Assembly: GCA_964489215.1 (NCBI GenBank)
Contig: CAZAYB010000212.1
Span: 1 to 5,156 of the forward strand
Direction of reading: 5' to 3'
From: CAZAYB01 sp964489215
GTDB lineage: Bacteria > Planctomycetota > Phycisphaerae > Sedimentisphaerales > Anaerohalosphaeraceae
Length of the DNA: 5,156 nt
Shown: positions 1 through 5,156 of the stretch, piece after piece
Layout: every line of letters starts with the position of its first letter
Position numbering within the stretch: position 1 is the first letter of the stretch
The notes under the pieces: model-generated
Database searches by the model: none
Told to the model about the DNA's origin: nothing
The model's input: the letters and a program-made list of their open reading frames with translations, nothing else
Translations under genes and position numbers: made by a program

Positions 1-1
1 A

Positions 2-268
2 ACCAACCGTCATGTCATGCAAGGCTACGTTGAACTTAGTGATGTTAAGTGGGATAAAAAGAAGATGGTATTGTCCGGGGTTGCTGATGTTATCGGCGGC
101 GAAACGTTTAAGATCGTTATTGCGTCAAATGGTTTTGCACCTGTCAGCAGTGAGTCAGATCAAGGAAAAATATCATATGTTGCTGGAAACAATGAATATT
201 TTGATTTGTTAATAGATAATGCCGAAAACGCCAAAGTCGAATGGTCTGCGTTTTTCAAGCGACTGTAG
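2..268 (+). CDS. C-terminal fragment of a protein with a beta-rich terminal domain (partial at 5' end)
   Basis: This is the 3' end of a gene that begins left of the window; the frame is open from base 2 to a TAG at 266-268, giving 88 residues. The first ATG in frame (position 17) lies six codons in, with no ribosome binding site that can be judged, so it is probably internal. The residues alternate hydrophobic and polar in a beta-strand pattern (GYVELSDVKW, MVLSGVADVIGG, FKIVIASNG, YFDLLIDNA, VEWSAFFKRL). The 'VKWD...LSG...VIGGE.FKIVIA' pattern reminds me of the C-terminal beta-sandwich found after the catalytic barrel in some alpha-galactosidase-like or other glycoside hydrolases of planctomycetes. 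That is recollection of a pattern, not a match I could test, and the catalytic part is outside the window. It converges on the minus-strand gene ending at 400. Confidence 0.6.
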   Translation, partial: TNRHVMQGYVELSDVKWDKKKMVLSGVADVIGGETFKIVIASNGFAPVSSESDQGKISYVAGNNEYFDLLIDNAENAKVEWSAFFKRL

Positions 269-274
269 GACAGT

Positions 275-291
275 TAAAAACGTTGTTTTTA
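275..291. terminator. Weak AT-rich hairpin between convergent genes
   Basis: TAAAAAC (275-281) and GTTTTTA (285-291) form a 7-bp stem around a 3-base loop, seven bases after the stop of the left-hand gene. The T-run lies inside the stem and only one pair is G-C, so it would be a weak intrinsic terminator at best. Because the stem is symmetrical with A and T runs on both arms, it could act for both converging transcripts. No better terminator is visible in the 131-base spacer. Confidence 0.25.
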
Positions 292-399
292 TTCATAAAA
301 TGGCGATTTCCTTTTGATTTTCTTTTAATTTGCCTGCTATTTATTTCTTGTCCTTCGATTTGTATTGCAATATGGGTTAGGTTATTCATAATCATTATA

Positions 400-2786
400 T
401 TACTTTAAGGATAATTCGTCATTACTTTTCATGCTTACCAAAAGTATATCATTTGGACTGCTGTCGGGTAAAACTTCCACAAGTTTGCAGCTTCTTGTCG
501 GTGCCTGTTTCGGATTGAGCCAGAATGGTTCAGCTTGGATGTAATGTTTGCCCGGCCTAAGATATTCGAGCACAAACAGGCCTTTCTCATCGGTAACGGT
601 TGATGGATTGAAATACCGGTTTCCGCAAAAGTCGGCTGCCGTTGCACGTACGATTATTCCCGAACTACCTTTACCGGAAGGGGTTACTACCCGTCCTTTG
701 ACCCGGCAAGGCTGATTTAGTTTAATATCCATATTCGATATCACTTGTCCCGGCCTGGTTATGAAAGGCTGACTGACTCCGTTGGCCCAATCCTTCCATG
801 TGTGCATATTTCCAACGTGAGCGACGAGGTTGTACTGCCTGTTATTGCTGGCCGGCAGAAAAAGTTTGTAATTGCCGTTTTTCTCAGTTATAGTCTTGAA
901 CCGAGAATCACCGGTGAGAGAATTACCCGTACCAGTGAGTGCTGCAGTTACGGTAACCTTTTCAACCGGTCTGCCTTGCGGATCGGTGATCTTGCCGCTT
1001 ACCGCCGCGGCCCGTTCGAGGTATATGGTGGCGATATCCGGGCTGTTAGGCTCTATATTAAAGCACAAGAGGTCGAAATTTCTTTCAAAGCCGTTGTTTA
1101 TTTTTTTTGCGTCTTCGGTAATTATGCTTTCTTCGGATCGCCAACGCCCATAACCAGATGATTGAATAATGAAATAATGTCTGCCTGGCTTTAAGCCTTC
1201 AATTTCAAGGTAACCTTTGTGGTCTGAAAACGCCTGCTTTAAGGGGTCATGCCAATCTGCAATACCGGCGTCTGGCAAGGGTTCGTTTGACTGCTCATCG
1301 ATCATATATGCCCGGAACCTGCAGCTTTGGGTAAAATTAAAATCTACATTAATGCTTTGCCCTTTTTCTATCTTATACCTTGCTTCCGAGGACTTAAATC
1401 TGCTTCCTGATTGAGCAAAAAGCGTGTAATCTCCGTCATCGACATATAATTTATACAAGCCGTTCGGGTCAGCCTTTGTTTCAGTACATATCGACGAAAT
1501 CGTAACGCCCTCGGCTTGAATCGGGCCCTGTCTTGCCCTGATTACTGCACCAGAGGCCGGGGTTCGGTCACGGTTAAAGGCTCTTCCAATGAAACATGTA
1601 TCATTGCTGAGAGTTATTACAGNNNNNNNNNNGCATCAGAAACGCCTCTGGGCTGATATGCTATCAGTTCCGGACAATACCCTTGCGCAAATATTCTTAC
1701 TTGCGCGGTTTTGCCATCTGAAGGAACATTTTTGAGAATAAAGAATCCGAGTTTGTTGGAGTTTGTCTCACAGCCCTTGTACCAGGTCCATGCGTCGATT
1801 TCTGCAAATCCAACTGGATTGCCGTCAGAATCGATGATTCTGCCTGCGATATCATCTTCGTCAGCAAGGTTCTTCAGCAGAATACTGCTTATTTCGACTC
1901 TTTCGTATTCGCAGGCAAGTTCAAGATAATCTATATCACTTTTTTGAGCTTCTATTTTTGCCCCGTTTTCCAGCAGGAGATTCACAATCTGACTGCTTCC
2001 GGATATTATTGCCGCTTGAAGCGGTGTCTGGTATGGGTTGTTCTCCGATAAGAAATTTGCCAGTTCGGGATTTGCTAAAAGCAGTTGTTTTGCCTTGTCC
2101 GCATACCCCATTCTCGCAGCGCTTATGATATCAACTTTTGCGCCGTGTTCAATAAGTGCACGGGCGGCTTTATGGTTGTTATTCCAGGCAGCGTGCTCCA
2201 GGGCGGTAAGCCCGGCCGGATCACGATAATTCAAACAGCAGGGGTCACTTTTAATTAAATTTTCTATATCTTCTAAAAACCCGTGCCCGGCTGCTGCGAA
2301 AATATCAAGCTTGAGTCCGTGGATTTCCAGCAATTTTATGGTTTCCCGGTTTCCTGGATATGCATGGATTGCCAAGAAGCCGTTTTTGGTCCGAACCATA
2401 GGATCAGCACCTTTTGATAGGAGTAAGGCTGCTGACCGAAGCCCGTTCTTTTTCTTTGCGGCTTCAAAAAGCAGGGTATCACCTTTAGAGCTTTTATGGT
2501 TCAGTAATTGCGGAAATTTATCAAGCAATAGCTCAAGATTAGACAAATCGCTTATTTTTATAGAGCGAGCTGCCTGACAATACGCAAGATTTTCGTGAGA
2601 TTTGCTATTTATGATTTTATACTTGCTGTAAACATATATTGAGTTGCTTAGAGAATAAAAAAGGGCTCCAACGCATAGAAATGTGACAATAAACACGGTC
2701 CATGTAATGGATTTAGGAGCCGGCTTTTTTTTTGTTTCCGCTTTCTCAGCTCTATTCTGGTATTTTAGAAAAAAATTTTCAGTCAT
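400..2786 (-). CDS. Membrane-anchored ankyrin-repeat protein with about five carboxypeptidase-regulatory-like domains (crosses assembly gap)
   Basis: The gene runs from ATG at 2786-2784 to TAA at 402-400, about 795 residues if the gap is close to its drawn length. Residues 1-26 are charged (KKKPAPK at 19-25). Residues 27-47 are a membrane segment, so the protein is probably anchored with its bulk outside the cytoplasm. Residues ~70-305 are ankyrin-like repeats, clearest at 102-132, 191-219 (AGLTALEHAAWNNN...ALIEHGAKVD) and 253-281 (TPLQAAI...LLLENGAKIEA); several others are degenerate. From ~312 there is a chain of carboxypeptidase-regulatory-like beta-sandwich domains: 312-385 (AGRIIDSDGNPVG), ~400-460 (GRAFNRDRTPASGAVIRARQ), ~489-546 (GLKPGRHYFI), ~593-665 (VSGKITDPQGRPVEKV) and ~693-755 (VKGRVVTPSGKG...LRPGKHYIQAEP). 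Both domain types serve binding or structure, and no catalytic motif is visible. The downstream half stays open from the TTG at 1458 for 54 more codons up to the gap, which argues for one gene. There is no clear Shine-Dalgarno before the ATG. It is divergent from the sigma-4-like gene. The ligand is unknown. Confidence 0.85.
1623..1632. other. Assembly gap (10 N) inside the ankyrin/regulatory-domain gene
   Basis: Ten consecutive N lie in the coding sequence, between the first and second carboxypeptidase-regulatory-like domains. With exactly ten bases the upstream frame runs into a TAA at 1619-1617, while the frame carrying the remaining domains is offset. For the two frames to join, the missing length must leave a remainder of 2 when divided by 3 (for example 8, 11 or 14). 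The gap is therefore probably a placeholder and not a measured length. Confidence 0.97.
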
Positions 2787-2869
2787 TTTTCAATCTTAAT
2801 ATTCTTAATTTATTTTGTTTTTTGCTTGGTTTAGAACCATAAACCTGTTGCTGTCTTATTTTTGCCTCT

Positions 2870-2898
2870 ATGATATGCAGATAACTTCTAAGGGCCAA
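2870..2898 (-). promoter_or_regulatory. Candidate sigma-70-type promoter for the ankyrin/regulatory-domain gene
   Basis: Read on the minus strand, TTGGCC (2898-2893) and TATCAT (2875-2870) are separated by 17 bases. They match the -35 consensus at 4 of 6 positions and the -10 consensus at 5 of 6. Transcription would start near 2863 and leave a leader of about 77 bases before the ATG. A match of this quality can occur by chance in AT-rich DNA. It is the best pair I found upstream of this gene. Confidence 0.35.
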
Positions 2899-2928
2899 TG
2901 ATACAGAAAAAATGGGAAATTCTCCGAA

Positions 2929-2947
2929 ATTTTAAAAAAATTAAAAT
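2929..2947. repeat. A/T-only inverted repeat in the divergent intergenic region
   Basis: ATTTTAA (2929-2935) and TTAAAAT (2941-2947) flank five A, forming a perfect 7-bp inverted repeat of A and T only. It lies about 90 bases upstream of the likely start of the rightward transcript, in the middle of the divergent region. It could be bent or easily melted promoter DNA (UP-element-like) or a protein site. The composition makes chance likely. Confidence 0.3.
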
Positions 2948-2958
2948 ATATTTGGAAA

Positions 2959-2995
2959 ATCTGTAACTTTGCGGGGTCTGTTTCATCTGTAACTT
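2959..2995 (+). repeat. Tandem 11-bp direct repeat ATCTGTAACTT upstream of the sigma-4-like gene
   Basis: ATCTGTAACTT occurs exactly at 2959-2969 and again at 2985-2995, 26 bases apart start to start (about 2.5 helical turns). Between them lies the locally G-rich GCGGGGTCTG. The downstream copy ends about 30 bases before a perfect TATAAT box. The core TGTAAC resembles -35 elements of many ECF sigma promoters, which share an AAC core. The pair could therefore be an operator for an activator or repressor, or alternative-sigma promoter elements. The repeat is seen directly; the role is inference. Confidence 0.55.
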
Positions 2996-3024
2996 AAGAA
3001 AGGCTTTTATAGACAAAGGCATTA

Positions 3025-3030
3025 TATAAT
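3025..3030 (+). promoter_or_regulatory. TATAAT -10 box for the sigma-4-like gene
   Basis: A perfect TATAAT stands 32 bases before the ATG at 3063, which would place the start of transcription near 3037 with a leader of about 26 bases. At 16-19 bases upstream there is no recognisable -35 (17-base spacing gives GGCTTT). If the box is used, it probably depends on an activator or on the upstream repeat. Confidence 0.4.
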
Positions 3031-3062
3031 TGCCGGCAAAGTCACAAAAAAAAGGCTAAACG

Positions 3063-4709
3063 ATGGATAAGACTTTTTCAGAAAAGGATATTTTGAAAAA
3101 TATTAATGAAAATATTAAAAAACCGGTCCCACAGGAACGCTGTGTGCTTGAGATATTTGCAAATCTTGCAGTTTGTCAGAGAACTGTTCTATCTCTAAGA
3201 TGTTATGATAAAATGAGTTTTGCAGAAATATCACGGATTATGAACTGCAGAAAATGGAAGGTTAAAAAAATTTTCAAAAGTGCATTAATTCGCCTTAGCA
3301 GGGCGTTAAAAGCTAACGAAATTAATGAAAAGATGTTTATACCATTTTTGATTATATTTGGTATAATTACCGGCGAAAAAAACACCAAAATTGACATTTT
3401 AAGGCTCAGAGAGCTTATCGGAGGGCAGTTTTTTTTGATTTCAATAAGAAAGTTTATATTTACCTCTCTTATAGCTCTTATATTTTGCGTGAGCAGTCAG
3501 GGAGCAGAAGCAATCAATCCGGATAGCCTTGCAAGGCAGGATGTAAAAAGTGTGCGATATGCAACACAGGGAACCTGGATTGACAAAGGTCAGCTCAAAA
3601 GCAAAGGCTTCTATGAAAAATGGTTGTATTTTCCCGGCAACCCTGACGGCCCGGTATTTTACCGAATGCAGCGGTGGGGACACAAGAATCTGACTGGTAA
3701 GTTATGCAGCTGGCTTCAAAACGAAAACGGTTTTTATTATTATCACTGTGGAAAAAAAACGGTTTATATTTCTAACGATCCGCTCTCACTGAGATTTATT
3801 CCTACCGACGGCAAAAAATTTATGGACTATGTCTCTGAAGTTTTAAATATACAAAGTAACGTAGAATATACATGGAACAAAGACGGGACGCTTTTAAAGT
3901 CAATAACCGACAGTCGAATTGATTCTGTAGGCACTTATACTTGCCAAGTGCGATACAACGATACTTCACCTGATTTTTTCGATTATGACAACTGGGTCGG
4001 TGAAGCAAAAATAGTCGATATGCGGGATAAAATGCGCAAAAGAGGATGGACATATTTCGAAATCACTGGTGAATATGAAGGCAAAAAAGTGACTGGCAGC
4101 GGCAGAATACCATTTACATACAACATGAAGCAGAAATATCCGCCCTGGCTGGAAATAAATATTGAAGACACAGTACGTATTATCGACTGCAACAATATCG
4201 CTGTAGTTCAAACCAAATCCGGTGAACATTACTACAGAAGCGGAGCTTTCTTTCTTGGTCTGCACAAACCCTGGCAGGGATACAGAGTAGAAGAAGCAGT
4301 CGCACGTGATGCGATTCGATACGGAGGGGATATAAGCAAGTTTATGTCGAACATGAGAGTGGATTATACAAAAGGCGGCGAAAAGGTTGAAATATATTAC
4401 ATGCTCTCCGGTAACGAAAATTTAATCAAAATGATCACTGTCAGGAAAGGCGATAAGCAGGGAAGCCTTATGCTGAAATATCATCAAAAAGTTGATGAAC
4501 TTGACGAAAAATTCATTAAGCCCAAAGCAGAACTGTCTAAAGGCGGGAATATAAGCAATGAAAAGCTCCACTGGCTGGTCGATATTCTTGCCGACACCGA
4601 TGGGATGGGAGATTGCATCACAGAAGCCGATAAAACCGTGGAAGAAGAACAGGATGATATGGATGAACTGAGAAAACAGCTGCGCAAGTGCAGACCGCCT
4701 ATGTACTGA
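3063..4709 (+). CDS. Sigma-70 region 4-like helix-turn-helix joined to a signal-peptide/membrane segment and an exported domain of unknown family
   Basis: The ATG is set by AAAGG (3051-3055) seven bases upstream and by an in-frame TAA at 3057-3059. Residues ~33-83 resemble sigma-70 region 4: CQRTVLSLRCY, then SFAEISRIMNCRKWKVKKIF and a basic tail (SALIRLSRAL). In that family this region reads the -35 element. Region 2 is absent and no room exists for it, so this is unlikely to be a full sigma factor. A short hydrophobic stretch lies at 91-103. Residues 127-150 look like a signal peptide: RK, a hydrophobic core at 131-144, then A148-E-A150. The remaining ~400 residues are beta-rich and aromatic (GFYYYHCGKKTVYI around 223-236), with six cysteines (215, 229, 294, 376, 518, 543) and an acidic charged tail at 523-543. 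I do not recognise this domain. Uncleaved, it would be a membrane one-component regulator with cytoplasmic helix-turn-helix. Alternatively two genes are joined here, because an internal Shine-Dalgarno and TTG start lie at the junction. An exported protein follows 53 bases downstream. Confidence 0.8.
   Translation: MDKTFSEKDILKNINENIKKPVPQERCVLEIFANLAVCQRTVLSLRCYDKMSFAEISRIMNCRKWKVKKIFKSALIRLSRALKANEINEKMFIPFLIIFGIITGEKNTKIDILRLRELIGGQFFLISIRKFIFTSLIALIFCVSSQGAEAINPDSLARQDVKSVRYATQGTWIDKGQLKSKGFYEKWLYFPGNPDGPVFYRMQRWGHKNLTGKLCSWLQNENGFYYYHCGKKTVYISNDPLSLRFIPTDGKKFMDYVSEVLNIQSNVEYTWNKDGTLLKSITDSRIDSVGTYTCQVRYNDTSPDFFDYDNWVGEAKIVDMRDKMRKRGWTYFEITGEYEGKKVTGSGRIPFTYNMKQKYPPWLEINIEDTVRIIDCNNIAVVQTKSGEHYYRSGAFFLGLHKPWQGYRVEEAVARDAIRYGGDISKFMSNMRVDYTKGGEKVEIYYMLSGNENLIKMITVRKGDKQGSLMLKYHQKVDELDEKFIKPKAELSKGGNISNEKLHWLVDILADTDGMGDCITEADKTVEEEQDDMDELRKQLRKCRPPMY
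3420..3437 (+). promoter_or_regulatory. Internal Shine-Dalgarno and TTG start for the exported domain, on a T8 run
   Basis: GGAGGG (3420-3425) is followed nine bases later by TTG (3435-3437), in the same frame as the ATG at 3063. Starting there gives a 424-residue product that opens directly with a compact signal peptide (residues ISIRKFIFTSL, a hydrophobic core, then AEA). That is what a stand-alone exported protein would look like. The TTG is the end of a run of eight T (3429-3436). If one T were missing, the upstream frame would end at TGA overlapping this TTG, the classic arrangement for coupled translation, and the helix-turn-helix protein would be 124 residues long. Use of this start is inferred. 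Confidence 0.45.
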
Positions 4710-4748
4710 TATCATAAAAATGCGCAATGAACTACCTAATCTTAATAT

Positions 4749-4754
4749 AAGGAG
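4749..4754 (+). promoter_or_regulatory. Strong ribosome binding site AAGGAG
   Basis: AAGGAG sits eight bases before the GTG at 4763. It fixes that GTG as the start in preference to the ATG codons further in. The spacer from the preceding stop codon shows no terminator, which fits cotranscription. Confidence 0.8.
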
Positions 4755-4762
4755 AATAAAAA

Positions 4763-5156
4763 GTGAAAAATCGTGTAAGTTTATTGATGATTATTGTAGT
4801 TATGGGGCTTGTTTTACCTGCCTGGGCAAAGGAATACTCACAAAAGCTGATGCTGAAGATCAACCTTAATACAGGTGATAAGTACAAGGTCGTTGCAGAC
4901 ACTCAGCAGGATATAAGCCAAACTATTATGGGGGCTGATCATAAGATGTCACAGACGGAAATATCTGAGACAATCTGTGAAGTTATAAATGTTGATTCGG
5001 AAGGGGTAGCGCAAATCAAATCTACGTTCGCGCGGATGTGTATGAAGATGGAAACTCCAGCGATGAATGTTGATTACGATTCCGCTGACCCCAACACCGT
5101 TCCGGATACCCCGCAGAAAAAAATGATGGCCTTGATATGGTCTTCGATAATAGGAC
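4763..5156 (+). CDS. Small exported protein, DUF6263-like (partial at 3' end)
   Basis: The gene starts with GTG and is open for 131 codons to the window end. Residues 1-22 are a typical signal peptide: KNR, then a hydrophobic core (LLMIIVVMGLVLP) and AWA before K23, so export is expected. The mature part begins with YSQKLMLKINLNTGDKYKV, then VADTQQDISQTIMGADHKM and SETICEVINVDSEGVAQIKS. This pattern (strand, 'G.KY', 'Q.I.QTIMG....M', 'V..VD..G.A.IK') resembles the DUF6263 family of exported proteins known from planctomycetes and Bacteroidetes, whose function is unknown. The assignment is from memory of the pattern. It lies 53 bases after the sigma-4-like/exported gene on the same strand, probably in one operon, so both products may work in the same envelope process. 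Confidence 0.75.
   Translation, partial: MKNRVSLLMIIVVMGLVLPAWAKEYSQKLMLKINLNTGDKYKVVADTQQDISQTIMGADHKMSQTEISETICEVINVDSEGVAQIKSTFARMCMKMETPAMNVDYDSADPNTVPDTPQKKMMALIWSSIIG

Noticed and set aside
12..212. Plus-strand 66-codon frame at the left edge
   Set aside because: It is a shifted frame over the left-hand partial gene, which reads through to its own stop at 268 with a better beta-strand pattern.
745..1161. Plus-strand open frames of 138 and 93 codons inside the ankyrin/regulatory-domain gene
   Set aside because: They lie antisense to well-conserved regulatory-like domains, encode low-complexity Ser/Arg-rich or mixed sequence with no domain, and have no convincing ribosome binding site.
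1456..1458. TTG as start of a separate 352-residue gene
   Set aside because: The frame stays open upstream for 54 codons and encodes the first half of the same beta-sandwich domain, so this TTG is an internal leucine codon.
2915..2931. Imperfect palindrome GGAAATTCTCC and doubled GAAATT as an operator
   Set aside because: The palindrome has a mismatch and the repeats are only six bases in AT-rich DNA, so chance explains them well enough.
4422..4727. Minus-strand 101-codon frame and the shorter overlapping minus-strand frame
   Set aside because: Both are antisense to the C-terminal coding region of the sigma-4-like gene, with no domain and no spacing that suggests a gene.
4720..4872. Plus-strand open frame starting at ATG 4720 between the last two genes
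   Set aside because: It overlaps the signal-peptide coding region of the next gene in another frame, lacks a ribosome binding site, and gives a featureless peptide.

Overview
The window looks like a draft or metagenome-assembled piece of a bacterial chromosome. It contains one 10-N assembly gap, moderately AT-rich coding sequence and very AT-rich intergenic DNA. The gene types suggest a planctomycete, perhaps of the Phycisphaerae/Sedimentisphaerales kind: a sigma-region-4-like helix-turn-helix joined to an exported domain, chains of carboxypeptidase-regulatory-like beta-sandwich domains, and a small exported protein resembling DUF6263. The lineage is inferred from gene style only. No rRNA, tRNA, CRISPR array, insertion sequence or phage gene is visible.

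Layout. (1) Positions 2-268, plus strand: the last 88 codons of a gene that enters from the left. It encodes a beta-rich C-terminal domain, tentatively of a carbohydrate-active or other exported protein. (2) Positions 269-399: a short AT-rich spacer between convergent genes, with one weak hairpin. (3) Positions 2786 to 400, minus strand: one long gene broken only by the run of N at 1623-1632. It encodes an N-terminal membrane anchor, an ankyrin-repeat region and then about five carboxypeptidase-regulatory-like domains, about 795 residues in all. The gap length puts the two halves in different frames, so automatic annotation would report two genes. (4) Positions 2787-3062: a divergent intergenic region with a candidate promoter for each side and a tandem 11-bp repeat. 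(5) Positions 3063-4709, plus strand: a 548-codon frame. Its first ~85 residues are a sigma-70 region 4-like DNA-binding domain without sigma region 2. A signal-peptide-like segment follows at about 127-150, then a ~400-residue exported domain of unknown family. A strong internal Shine-Dalgarno and TTG start sit at the junction, on a run of eight T. (6) Positions 4763-5156, plus strand: the start of a small exported protein with an excellent ribosome binding site, cut off by the window end.

The most interesting part is the divergent pair. On one side is a membrane-anchored protein with two kinds of protein-interaction or structural repeat. On the other is a possible one-protein membrane regulator (cytoplasmic sigma-4-like domain, exported domain outside), or two overlapping genes coupled at a T8 tract, followed by a second exported protein in the same apparent operon. 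A role in surface sensing or in regulating envelope components is plausible, but it is inference from architecture and neighbourhood.
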